A stretch of 64,000 bases of DNA from Kerstersia similis (lineage in GTDB: Bacteria > Pseudomonadota > Gammaproteobacteria > Burkholderiales > Burkholderiaceae_B): NCBI RefSeq assembly GCF_965139615.1, contig NZ_CBCSIQ010000007.1, positions 62,001 through 126,000 on the forward strand. Direction: 5' to 3'. A program made the position numbers and the translations under genes. How positions within the stretch are numbered: position 1 is the first letter of the stretch; each line of letters starts with the position of its first letter. Under the pieces are notes generated by a model. It saw only the letters and a list, made by a program, of their open reading frames with translations, was not told where the DNA came from and searched no databases. Shown here one piece after another: positions 25,534 through 33,463 of this stretch.

Positions 25534-26094
25534 GTTGCAGCGTTCCTCGCATGATCCGGCCTCTATCCCACGGGACAAAAACCGGCAAACCGGCTGACAG
25601 GCCGCACATGATAGCCATGGCGGCAACGGCCACCCCGCCCGGAACGGGCGAAGCACCGTAGGGGGCTCAGCACCACATTAGAAAGCGTATCCGGCCAGCA
25701 TAGACGAAGCGCGGCGGATTTTTGACATTTTTGATCGGACAGACTTCAGGAGTCGGCCTGTGGGCATAGGGATAGCTGTGGCGTCGATCGGGCCACGGCC
25801 GATAAGCCGATAAGCCGATAAGCCGATAAGCCGATAAGCCGATAAGCCGATAAGCCGATAAGCCACAATACAGCGCGATTCTCAGCGCAAGACAAAAGCG
25901 GTCCACCCTTATCACCGAACACCGTGGTAACTGGCCCCAGGCACAATAGAAAGCCGGCATAGCAAGCCGGCCTGCAGTTCATGACACATCTATTCCATGG
26001 GCTGTACGAGCCGTATCACACTCCGCCTACACCTCGGGCAGGATATGCGTGGAACGTGGGCGCGTGGTTTGGATATCCGCGCAAGAGGCAAGAA
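25534..26094. other. Repeat-bearing intergenic region
   Basis: This 561-base gap lies upstream of the FUSC gene and downstream of the 58-residue membrane protein gene, both minus strand. It contains the 8x8-bp tandem repeat (25801-25864). At 25733-25744 is a 12-mer (atcggacagact on the plus strand, with one base more on the left) that also occurs inverted next to the AraC gene start at 5681. Open frames across the repeat translate it into GLSAYRLI repeats and look non-coding. Confidence 0.6.
25801..25864. repeat. 8 exact tandem copies of gataagcc
   Basis: Eight perfect copies of an 8-bp unit run from 25801 to 25864. Such simple repeats change copy number by slippage. It is outside any supported gene, about 265 bases upstream of the FUSC start on that gene's strand, so it could only act on transcription if it acts at all. 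Confidence 0.95.
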
Positions 26095-26271
26095 TCAGGC
26101 AGCCTTCGCCAGACGTTTCCGAGCAAACGAGAGCGCGAGCATCGGGCCGCCACACACCATGAAAACACCACCGAGAATCATGAACGTGGTGTTGCTCAAC
26201 GCGACGCCGGTAGCCAGAAAAGCAACGCCGACGCACAGCAGTGATAGGGAAACAGGGAGAAATGGGCTCAT
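26095..26271 (-). CDS. 58-residue two-helix membrane protein
   Basis: The minus-strand frame from ATG 26271 encodes MSPFLPVSLSLLCVGVAFLA, then about TGVALSNTTFMILGGVFMVC, and ends in the basic tail FARKRLAKAA. Two hydrophobic helices (about residues 5-24 and 28-50) and a positive C-terminus are typical of real small membrane proteins. No clear Shine-Dalgarno sequence is seen and no family is recognised, so the call rests on the hydrophobic pattern. It stands between the tRNA-Leu gene and the repeat region, all on the same strand. Confidence 0.55.
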   Translation of the reverse strand: MSPFLPVSLSLLCVGVAFLATGVALSNTTFMILGGVFMVCGGPMLALSFARKRLAKAA

Positions 26272-26396
26272 GGGCGCATTATGCCACGGCCCAGCGCAGC
26301 CGTACCTCTACCTGTTACGCCAGATCCGGCATGATTGGCTTGTGTGGCGGTAGATCTGGCTGAGTCAACCTGATGCCCTTCGCAGGGATCGAGGTG

Positions 26397-26430
26397 GACT
26401 CCTGATTCAGGCAGACTCCTGATTCAGGCA
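26397..26430. repeat. 17-bp direct tandem duplication
   Basis: gactcctgattcaggca occurs twice head to tail (26397-26413 and 26414-26430), just downstream of the tRNA-Leu terminator on the tRNA strand. Looks like a recent duplication; no function evident. Confidence 0.95.
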
Positions 26431-26431
26431 A

Positions 26432-26460
26432 TAAAAAAGACAACATGGGAATGTTGTCTT
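26432..26460 (-). terminator. Intrinsic terminator of tRNA-Leu
   Basis: On the minus strand a 10-bp stem (aagacaacat/atgttgtctt) with a 4-base loop is followed by a run of six Ts. It lies about 125 bases beyond the 3' end of the tRNA-Leu gene. Confidence 0.88.
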
Positions 26461-26585
26461 AATGTCTGCTCATTCAGATGCTGTGGGCATCAATCAGATG
26501 CGGGCTCGACCAGACTGAAAGCCCCATCCAAGTGCCCTTGAAATCACAGCAGATAAAACCAAGCCATTGATTTCATTAAAATAAG

Positions 26586-26672
26586 TGGTGCGAGGGAGGG
26601 GACTCGAACCCCTACACCTGTTACGGCGTCAGGACCTAAACCTGGTGCGTCTACCAATTTCGCCACCCTCGC
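26586..26672 (-). tRNA. leuX-type tRNA-Leu(UAG): tRNA-Leu (anticodon UAG)
   Basis: The minus strand folds as a class II tRNA of 87 bases including an encoded CCA (26586-26588). The acceptor stem is GCGAGGG/CCCTCGC with discriminator A, the D-loop contains AATTGGTAGAC, and the anticodon loop is TTTAGGT (anticodon TAG). A long variable arm (TGACGCCGTAACAGGTG region) is followed by the T-arm GGGGTTCGAGTCCCC. The variable arm and identity are those of leucine tRNA reading CUN codons. Confidence 0.96.
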
Positions 26673-26717
26673 ATTCACAGGCTTTTCGTTATTACACTTT
26701 CACCTGCGAAGCCGACT

Positions 26718-26747
26718 ATTGTAGCCGACTTGATAGAATTACGTCTA
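26718..26747 (-). promoter_or_regulatory. Candidate promoter of tRNA-Leu
   Basis: On the minus strand TAGACG (26742-26747) and TACAAT (26718-26723) are separated by 18 bases, about 46 bases before the tRNA 5' end. The -10 is good, the -35 weak (4 of 6 matches). Confidence 0.35.
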
Positions 26748-26766
26748 TACACTCCTGGGTACATCC

Positions 26767-27978
26767 ATGAACCCCCGCCTAGACCTGCTGCATCCCTACC
26801 CTTTCGAAAAGCTCCGCAAGCTTCTGGCCGAAGCCGGGCCGACACCTGAAGGCCTGCTACCCATCCCCCTGCATATCGGCGAACCCCGCCACGCCGCTCC
26901 GGCTTGTGTTCGCGATGCGATGGCGCAGGCGCTGGATCGTTTGTCTCACTACCCGCCCACCAAAGGCGACNCCGCCTTGCGCCAGGCCATCGCCGCCTGG
27001 CTGGGCCGCCGCTACGGGATTCCTGCTCCAGATGCGGAAACCCATGTGCTGCCGGTTCTGGGTTCGCGGGAGGCCCTGTTCGCCTTCGCGCAGGTGGTCA
27101 TAGACAGCAGTGACGCTGCACCACTGGTGGTCTGCCCCAATCCGTTCTATCAGATTTATGAAGGCGCTGCGCTGCTGGCTGGCGCCCAGCCTTATTACGC
27201 CCCGGCAGAACCTGCGCTGAATTTTTCTTCTGATTGGAGCAAGGTGCCCGCAGACGTCTGGCAGCGGACTCAGTTGCTGTATGTCTGTTCACCCGGCAAT
27301 CCCGCCGGCAGCGTCATGCGACTGGAGGAATGGCAGGATCTGTTCGCCCTGTCCGACCGCTATGGTTTTGTCATCGCCAGCGATGAGTGCTATTCCGAAA
27401 TCTATCCGGATGAATCGCAGCCCCCGCTGGGCGCGCTACAGGCAGCCCGGCAGCTGGGACGCGATGATTATGCCAATCTGCTAGTGTTTTCCAGCCTCTC
27501 CAAGCGATCCAACCTGCCCGGCCTGCGCTCCGGCTTCGTCGCTGGCGATGCCCGTCTGATCGCCAAGTTCCTGCTCTACAGGACGTATCACGGCAGCGCC
27601 ATGAGCCCCATCGTGACCCAGGCCAGCATCGCCGCCTGGAACGACGAAACGCACGTGATTGCCAACCGCGCCGCCTACCGCGCCAAATTCGCCGCGGTGT
27701 ATCCCATCCTGAAAGATGTGCTCGACGTACAGATGCCGGATGCCTCGTTTTATCTCTGGGCCGGCACGCCGGTTGCCGATACCGAGTTTGCGCGTGAGCT
27801 CTACGCCGCCACTGGTGTTGGTGTCCTGCCCGGTAGTTTTCTTGCCCGCGAGCAGGATGGCATCAATCCCGGCGCCAACCGTATCCGGCTGGCCCTGGTT
27901 GCGCCGCTGGAAGCCTGCGTCGAAGCGGCCGAGCGTATCGCCCGGCACGTAAAATTCCGTTCCATGACCCCTAAGTAA
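26767..27978 (+). CDS. dapC: Succinyldiaminopimelate transaminase
   Basis: The 403-residue protein is a class I/II PLP aminotransferase; Lys246 in SSLSKRSNLPGLRSGF is the PLP lysine, and Asn/Asp/Tyr of the cofactor pocket are in SPGNPAG (about 175-181) and SDECYSEIY (205-213). Direct linkage to dapD and dapE shows it is the N-succinyl-LL-diaminopimelate aminotransferase of lysine and peptidoglycan synthesis. One base (26971) is unresolved, making residue 69 unknown; a G there would give Ala and fit the family. It begins the dapC-dapD-dapE cluster with 36 bases before dapD. Confidence 0.96.
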   Translation: MNPRLDLLHPYPFEKLRKLLAEAGPTPEGLLPIPLHIGEPRHAAPACVRDAMAQALDRLSHYPPTKGDXALRQAIAAWLGRRYGIPAPDAETHVLPVLGSREALFAFAQVVIDSSDAAPLVVCPNPFYQIYEGAALLAGAQPYYAPAEPALNFSSDWSKVPADVWQRTQLLYVCSPGNPAGSVMRLEEWQDLFALSDRYGFVIASDECYSEIYPDESQPPLGALQAARQLGRDDYANLLVFSSLSKRSNLPGLRSGFVAGDARLIAKFLLYRTYHGSAMSPIVTQASIAAWNDETHVIANRAAYRAKFAAVYPILKDVLDVQMPDASFYLWAGTPVADTEFARELYAATGVGVLPGSFLAREQDGINPGANRIRLALVAPLEACVEAAERIARHVKFRSMTPK

Positions 27979-28014
27979 TTTCCTCTTTTTTTCCACCTAG
28001 CCGGACCTGAAAGC

Positions 28015-28839
28015 ATGACTGCACAACTGCAAAACACCATCGAACAAGCCTGGGAAGACCGCGCCAACCTGACTGCCGCGCACCACCCTGCCAGCCTGAA
28101 AGCCGCCATCGACGACGTGCTGAACAGCTTGAATACGGGCAAGCTGCGCGTAGCGGAAAAAATCGACGGAAAGTGGCAGGTGCATCAGTGGCTCAAACAG
28201 GCGGTGCTGCTGTCTTTCCGCTTGCAGGACAATCAACCCATGGGCGGCGCGCCTTTGCAGTTCTACGACAAGGTCGCGCTGAAATATGCGGACTACAGCG
28301 CCGAGCGCTTCGCGGCCGAAGGCGTGCGCGTGGTTCCCCCCGCCGTGGCGCGCCATGGCGCCCACATCGGCCGCAATGTCGTGCTGATGCCGTCGTACGT
28401 CAATATCGGCGCTTATGTGGATGAAGGAACGATGGTCGATACCTGGGCCACGGTGGGCTCATGCGCGCAGATTGGCAAGAATGTGCACTTGTCCGGCGGC
28501 GTGGGAATCGGCGGGGTGCTGGAACCCCTGCAAGCGGCACCTACCATCATTGAAGACAATTGCTTCATTGGCGCGCGCTCCGAAGTGGTGGAAGGGGTGA
28601 TCGTCGAAGAAAATTCGGTGCTGGCCATGGGCGTATATCTGTCGCAAAGCACCCGCATCTATGACCGGACGACCGGCGAGATCCTCTACGGCCGCGTGCC
28701 GTCCGGTTCCGTCGTGGTTCCTGGCAGCCTGCCCGCTGCCGACGGCAGCCATAGCCTGGCCTGCGCGGTGATCGTGAAGCGTGTCGATGCCCAGACCCGT
28801 GCCAAAACCGGCATCAATGAATTGCTGAGGTCTGCATGA
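28015..28839 (+). CDS. dapD: 2,3,4,5-tetrahydropyridine-2,6-dicarboxylate N-succinyltransferase
   Basis: The 274-residue protein has the DapD length and hexapeptide left-handed beta-helix (APHGAHIGRNVVLMP-like RHGAHIGRNVVLMPSYVNIGAYVDEGTMVDTWATVGSCAQIG, and GGVGIGGVLEPLQAAPTIIEDNCFIGARSEVVEGVIVEE). It transfers succinyl from succinyl-CoA to tetrahydrodipicolinate in lysine/DAP synthesis. Its stop codon overlaps the dapE start (ATGA at 28836), so translation of the two is coupled. Confidence 0.98.
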   Translation: MTAQLQNTIEQAWEDRANLTAAHHPASLKAAIDDVLNSLNTGKLRVAEKIDGKWQVHQWLKQAVLLSFRLQDNQPMGGAPLQFYDKVALKYADYSAERFAAEGVRVVPPAVARHGAHIGRNVVLMPSYVNIGAYVDEGTMVDTWATVGSCAQIGKNVHLSGGVGIGGVLEPLQAAPTIIEDNCFIGARSEVVEGVIVEENSVLAMGVYLSQSTRIYDRTTGEILYGRVPSGSVVVPGSLPAADGSHSLACAVIVKRVDAQTRAKTGINELLRSA

Positions 28840-29987
28840 GCGCCAATGGCGATAACACGGTGCTGACGCTGGCCAGTGAACTGCTGGCACGTGCGAGCGT
28901 CACGCCTGACGATGCCGGCTGCCAGGCCATCCTGGCCAGCCGGCTCGCACCGCTGGGTTTCCAGCTGGAAACCATCAGTGCAGGCGGCGTCACCAATCTC
29001 TGGGCCAGGCGCGGCCAGGCCCGGCCCGTGCTGGTATTCGCCGGGCATACCGATGTCGTGCCCCCCGGGCCTGAAACCTCATGGGTTAGCCCACCCTTCG
29101 CGCCCAGCTTGCGCGACGGCCGTCTGTATGCACGCGGCGCGGCCGATATGAAAAGTTCTATCGCGGCCTTCGTCGTGGCCTGCGAGGAGTTCGTCGCGGC
29201 CTGCCCGGATCATGAGGGCGCCATCGCGCTGCTGATCACTTCCGACGAAGAAGGCCCGGCCGTGCACGGCACCCGCCATGTCTGCGACCTGCTGCAAGCG
29301 CGTGGCGAGCAGCTGGATTTCTGCATCGTGGGAGAACCGACCTCCGGCGCTGTCCTGGGCGACACCATCAAGAACGGCAGGCGCGGCTCGCTGACCGGCC
29401 GCCTGCGTGTCATCGGCAAGCAAGGGCACGTGGCGTATCCGCACCTGGCACGCAACCCCGTCCACCAGGCCGCCGCCGCGCTGGCTGAACTCGCCGCCAC
29501 GCAATGGGATGAAGGCAATGCCTTTTTCCCGCCGACGACGTTTCAGGTTTCCAATATCCATGCCGGAACCGGCGCAACCAATGTCGTCCCCGGCGAATTG
29601 CAGGTCGTCTTCAACTTCCGCTTTTCCAGCGCCAGTACCGCTGAGGGCCTGAAAAGCCGTGTGCACGCCCTGCTGGACCGCCACGCCCTCGAATATGTGC
29701 TGGAATGGGAGCTGGGCGGCGAGCCTTTCCTGACGGAACCTGGTACCCTCACCGCGGCTGTCACGAGTGCCATTGCGGCCGAGACCGGCATTGCCGCCGA
29801 GCTGTCCACGACCGGCGGCACCTCCGATGGACGTTTCATTGCCCGGATCTGTCCGCAGGTACTGGAGTTCGGCCCGATCAACGCCACCATCCATCAGGTC
29901 AATGAAAATATCCCGGCTGACAGCCTGGAGCCCCTGAAAAACATTTACCGGCGCACGCTGGAAACCTTGCTGCGCCCTACAGCCTGA
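28836..29987 (+). CDS. dapE: Succinyl-diaminopimelate desuccinylase
   Basis: The 383-residue protein is an M20 family zinc hydrolase with metal ligands His71 and Asp104, catalytic base Glu138, and Glu139 in TSDEEGPAVHG. It continues with GEPTS (about 170) and the C-terminal ligand region NATIHQVNEN. Length and motifs match DapE, which releases succinate to give LL-diaminopimelate. It overlaps dapD by four bases and is followed after 2 bases by prmB, so the three are one transcription unit with dapC. Confidence 0.98.
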   Translation: MSANGDNTVLTLASELLARASVTPDDAGCQAILASRLAPLGFQLETISAGGVTNLWARRGQARPVLVFAGHTDVVPPGPETSWVSPPFAPSLRDGRLYARGAADMKSSIAAFVVACEEFVAACPDHEGAIALLITSDEEGPAVHGTRHVCDLLQARGEQLDFCIVGEPTSGAVLGDTIKNGRRGSLTGRLRVIGKQGHVAYPHLARNPVHQAAAALAELAATQWDEGNAFFPPTTFQVSNIHAGTGATNVVPGELQVVFNFRFSSASTAEGLKSRVHALLDRHALEYVLEWELGGEPFLTEPGTLTAAVTSAIAAETGIAAELSTTGGTSDGRFIARICPQVLEFGPINATIHQVNENIPADSLEPLKNIYRRTLETLLRPTA

Positions 29988-29989
29988 AC

Positions 29990-30937
29990 ATGACTATGAA
30001 TCCAAACGCCAGCCAGAACAGCAGTCCTGCGCCAGCCATCGCCGCCACCGCGGCACAGGAACTGCTGACCCTGCGCGACTTGCTGCGTTACGGCGTGTCG
30101 CGGTTCCGGGCCGCCAATCTGGCCTTCGGCCACGGCAGCGACAACGCCTGGGATGAAGCGGCCTACCTGGCGCTGCATACGCTGAATCTGCCGGGTGACA
30201 CGCTGGATCCGTTTCTGGATGCTCGCTTGCTGCAAACGGAACGCGACGCCGTCTTGAATATCTACCGCCGCCGTATTGAAGAGCGCCTGCCGGCCCCCTA
30301 TCTGACCGGCGAAGCCTGGCTGCACGGCTACCGCTTCCGGGTGGACGAGCGCGTCATCGTCCCGCGCTCTCCCATTGCGGAATGGCTGGTACAGGGGTTG
30401 ACGCCCTGGCTGGACGACCCCGAGAGCGTCACCCGTGCGCTGGATCTTTGCACCGGCTCGGGTTGCCTGGCAATTCTGGCGGCACATGCCTTTCCGCACG
30501 CCCAGGTGGATGCCGTGGATCTCTCCACGGATGCCTTGGATGTCGCCCGCGCCAACGTCGCGGATTATGGCCTGGAAAACCGGTTGCACCTGTATCAAGG
30601 CGATCTCTACCAGCCGCTGCCTGCTGATGCCCGTTATCAGGTCATCATCAGCAATCCGCCCTATGTCAATGAAAACTCCATGCGGGCGCTGCCTCAGGAG
30701 TTCCGCCATGAGCCCCGGGGCGCCCTGGCGGGCGGCGACGACGGCATGGACCTGATCCGCACCATCATTGGCCAGGCGCCGCGTTATCTGGACGACAATG
30801 GCATCCTCGTGCTGGAAATCGGCCACGAACACGAACACTTCGCCCGGGCATTCCCCGGCCTCGAACCTATTTGGCTGGATACCGCCAGCGGCCTGCATCC
30901 GATCATGCTGCTGACGCGCGACCAATTGATTACGTGA
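29990..30937 (+). CDS. prmB: 50S ribosomal protein L3 glutamine N5-methyltransferase
   Basis: The 315-residue protein has a Rossmann SAM domain with DLCTGSGCLAILAAHAFPHAQVDAVDLS (about residues 150-177) and the PrmB/HemK catalytic motif NPPYVNENSM (about residues 221-230). The NENSM sequence after NPPY separates PrmB from PrmC. It methylates the glutamine of ribosomal protein L3. ATG 29990 (or ATG 29996, two codons inside) is possible. It shares GTGA with the ABC-F gene, whose GTG start lies at 30934. Confidence 0.94.
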   Translation: MTMNPNASQNSSPAPAIAATAAQELLTLRDLLRYGVSRFRAANLAFGHGSDNAWDEAAYLALHTLNLPGDTLDPFLDARLLQTERDAVLNIYRRRIEERLPAPYLTGEAWLHGYRFRVDERVIVPRSPIAEWLVQGLTPWLDDPESVTRALDLCTGSGCLAILAAHAFPHAQVDAVDLSTDALDVARANVADYGLENRLHLYQGDLYQPLPADARYQVIISNPPYVNENSMRALPQEFRHEPRGALAGGDDGMDLIRTIIGQAPRYLDDNGILVLEIGHEHEHFARAFPGLEPIWLDTASGLHPIMLLTRDQLIT

Positions 30938-32874
30938 TACGAGCTTCTAAACTCAACCTGCGCGCCGGCACCAAAGTGTTGCTGGACGACGCGGATTTTG
31001 TGGTTCACCCCGGCGAACGCGTTGGCATCGTCGGCAAGAACGGCGCCGGCAAATCGACGCTGTTTGCCTTGCTGCGCGGTGAACGCGATGCCGACGCCGG
31101 CACCCTGGATATCCCGCAGGGCTGGCGCATCGCCAGCGTACGGCAGGAAATCGTTGCCGACGAACGCCCGGCCAGGGAATTCGTCATCGACGGCGATAGC
31201 CATTTGCGTGCCTTGCAAGCCGAGCGCGCCAGCCTGTCCGATCAGGCCGACGGCATGCGCATTGCCGAACTTGAAGCCGCCCTGAGCGACGCCGGCGTGT
31301 GGGATGCCGCCTCGCGTGCAGAGCAGTTGCTGGCCGGCCTGGGCTTTGCCCCGGATGAATGGATGCAGCCGGTCTCATCCTTTTCCGGTGGCTGGCGCAT
31401 GCGCCTGGCCCTGGCACGCACGCTGATGGCGCCGTCTGACTTGCTGCTGCTGGACGAGCCGACCAACCACCTGGATCTGGACGCCATGCTGTGGCTGGAA
31501 CGCTGGCTGGGCGCCTATCCTGGCACCGTCATGCTGATTTCGCACGACACCGAGTTCCTGGATGCCGTGGCGCGTTCCATTCTGCATTTCGACCACGGCA
31601 AGCTGGTGCGCTACCGTGGCGGATACCAGGACTTCCTGGTGCAACGCGCCGAGCGCCTGCGCCAGACCCAGATTGCCTGGGACAGGCAAACCCGGGAAGC
31701 GGCGCGCCTGCAATCCTTTATTGATCGTTTCAAAGCCAAGGCCACCAAGGCCAAGCAGGCCCAGAGCCGGGTAAAGGCCCTGGCCCGCATGGAAGTCCTC
31801 GCGCCGCTGCAGGCCGAGGCCGGCATAGACATTCGTATTCCCTCACCGGAACAAATGCCAGACCCCTTGCTGACGCTGGAAAACGCCGCCATGGGGTATG
31901 CCTCGGAAGATGGCACGGACAGCGCCATTCTGCGGCAAGTCACGCTGATGGTGCGCGGCGGTAGCCGCATCGGCGTGCTGGGTGCGAACGGCGCCGGCAA
32001 AAGTACGATGATCAAATCGCTCTGCGGCGAACTGCCGCTGCTGGGCGGCAGCCGTGTCGCATCCAAGGGTTTGAAGATCGGCTATTTCGCCCAGCACCAG
32101 CTGGATATGCTGGATCTCGATAGCACGCCGCTGGCGCATCTGGCGCGCCTGGCACCCGACGAACGCGAACAGATCCTGCGCAACTATCTGGGCGGCTTCG
32201 GCTTTTCCGGCGACGCCGCCACCGGCCCGGTGGCGCCGATGTCCGGTGGAGAAAAAGCCCGTTTGGCGCTGGCGCTGGTCGTCTGGCAACGCCCCAACCT
32301 GCTGCTTCTCGACGAACCCAGCAACCACCTGGACGTCGATACCCGCGAAGCCCTGGCCACCGCGCTGGCCGAATTCGGCGGCAGCATGCTGCTCGTTTCT
32401 CACGACCGGCACCTGCTGCGCACCACGGTCGATGATTTCTGGATCGTCGCCGACGGCGGCGTTCAGGAATTCGATGGCGACCTGGAAGACTACCGTGACT
32501 GGCTGTCATCCCGCCAGGCCCAGGCACGCGCAGAAGAACGCCAGGAGGCCCGCCAGCAACAAGCCGAGCCTGCCCCTGACCGCAAGGCCCAGAAACGCCT
32601 GGAAGCCGAACAGCGCCAGCGCCTGGCCCAGCAGCGCAAGCCGCTGGAGGCGGAACTGCGCAAGGTGGAAACGGCCATGAACAGCCAGCGCAGTCGCCTT
32701 GAAACCCTGGATGCCTTGATTGCCGACCCGGCCTTCTACGATGACTCCCGCCGCGACGAGCGCGTCAAGGCACTTGCCGAACATGGCGAACTGAGCAAAA
32801 GCGTGGACGCCCAAGAGGAACGCTGGCTGGAGCTGGTGGAAGCCATAGAAGCCATCAACGCCAGCGAAAGCTGA
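30934..32874 (+). CDS. ABC-F family ATPase, YheS type (GTG start)
   Basis: The 646-residue protein has two ABC modules without membrane segments: Walker A GKNGAGKSTL near residue 37 and GANGAGKSTM near 351; signatures FSGGWRMRLALAR (about 150) and MSGGEKARLALAL (about 436); Walker B LLLLDEPTNHLDL and LLLLDEPSNHLDV. A linker of about 70 residues follows the first module, and the C-terminal 140 residues form a charged coiled coil, as in YheS. ABC-F proteins act on the ribosome. GTG 30934 overlaps the prmB stop (GTGA), which decides the start; an upstream ATG would overlap prmB by 67 bases. Confidence 0.92.
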   Translation: MIRASKLNLRAGTKVLLDDADFVVHPGERVGIVGKNGAGKSTLFALLRGERDADAGTLDIPQGWRIASVRQEIVADERPAREFVIDGDSHLRALQAERASLSDQADGMRIAELEAALSDAGVWDAASRAEQLLAGLGFAPDEWMQPVSSFSGGWRMRLALARTLMAPSDLLLLDEPTNHLDLDAMLWLERWLGAYPGTVMLISHDTEFLDAVARSILHFDHGKLVRYRGGYQDFLVQRAERLRQTQIAWDRQTREAARLQSFIDRFKAKATKAKQAQSRVKALARMEVLAPLQAEAGIDIRIPSPEQMPDPLLTLENAAMGYASEDGTDSAILRQVTLMVRGGSRIGVLGANGAGKSTMIKSLCGELPLLGGSRVASKGLKIGYFAQHQLDMLDLDSTPLAHLARLAPDEREQILRNYLGGFGFSGDAATGPVAPMSGGEKARLALALVVWQRPNLLLLDEPSNHLDVDTREALATALAEFGGSMLLVSHDRHLLRTTVDDFWIVADGGVQEFDGDLEDYRDWLSSRQAQARAEERQEARQQQAEPAPDRKAQKRLEAEQRQRLAQQRKPLEAELRKVETAMNSQRSRLETLDALIADPAFYDDSRRDERVKALAEHGELSKSVDAQEERWLELVEAIEAINASES

Positions 32875-32900
32875 GGCCGTCAACACGATCCGCCACGCCC

Positions 32901-33353
32901 ATGCCATCGCCTCCCTCTGCGATTCCCCAACCCGCCGCGCCATCGGCGCCGCATGCCGCCACCGGTGGCGTGCGACACCTGCTGAGACTGGAAGGGCTGT
33001 GCGTGCTGCTGGCCAGCCTCCTGGCCTACGACAGCTTCGCCACCAGCGGCTGGGGGCTGTTCGCCCTGTGCTTTCTCGTGCCGGATCTATCGCTATTCGG
33101 CTATGCCGCCGGCCCGCGCCTAGGCGCGGTTCTCTATAACTGCGCGCACTCCTATGTCGGTGCCGTGGTGTGCCTGGCCGCAGGCGTCTTTTTCGGTATC
33201 CCCGGCTTGCTTTCCGCCGGACTGATCTGGGCCGCACACATCGGCTTTGATCGCGCCCTGGGCTACGGCCTCAAGTATGGGCAAGGTTTTCGCCTGACTC
33301 ACCTGGGCCTGATCGGCCGCGCCAGGCAAGACGGCCCTGACGCCCGCCATTGA
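32901..33353 (+). CDS. DUF4260 family membrane protein
   Basis: The 150-residue protein has a Pro/Ala-rich N-terminus of about 25 residues and then four short hydrophobic segments. The DUF4260 pattern is visible in LRLEGLCVLLASLLAYDSFATSGWGLFALCFLVPDLSLFGYAAGPRLGAVLYNCAHSYVGA and ends with HIGFDRALGYGLKYGQGFRLTHLG. No activity is known for the family. It lies 26 bases after the ABC-F gene and probably belongs to the same transcript. Confidence 0.88.
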   Translation: MPSPPSAIPQPAAPSAPHAATGGVRHLLRLEGLCVLLASLLAYDSFATSGWGLFALCFLVPDLSLFGYAAGPRLGAVLYNCAHSYVGAVVCLAAGVFFGIPGLLSAGLIWAAHIGFDRALGYGLKYGQGFRLTHLGLIGRARQDGPDARH

Positions 33354-33387
33354 AACATCAGGCGCCTCGCAACACGGGAAATGAAAA

Positions 33388-33415
33388 CGCCGAAACCCGG
33401 CAACAGGTTTCGGCG
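33388..33415 (-). terminator. Terminator of the desaturase-helicase operon
   Basis: A perfect 10-bp stem (cgccgaaacc/ggtttcggcg) with an 8-base loop is followed on the minus strand by a T-rich stretch (ttttcattt), 48 bases beyond the helicase stop. It lies between convergent DUF4260 and helicase genes. Confidence 0.78.
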
Positions 33416-33463
33416 ACAGGCCATCCAATACAGACACAGCCCTACGGCTGCCGCAGCCCAGGG

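Larger units (their letters stand above)
26272..26585. other. Gap between tRNA-Leu and small membrane protein gene
   Basis: The 314 bases hold the tRNA-Leu terminator (26432-26460) and a 17-bp exact tandem duplication (26397-26430). No coding sequence is supported. Confidence 0.6.

Noticed and set aside
25801..25864. Possible CRISPR array
   Set aside because: The units are contiguous 8-mers without spacers.
25667..25960. Minus-strand frame translating the 8-bp repeat into GLSAYRLI repeats
   Set aside because: A repeat of 8 bp gives a 24-base periodic peptide in every frame; the rest of the frame has no coding signs and no ribosome site.
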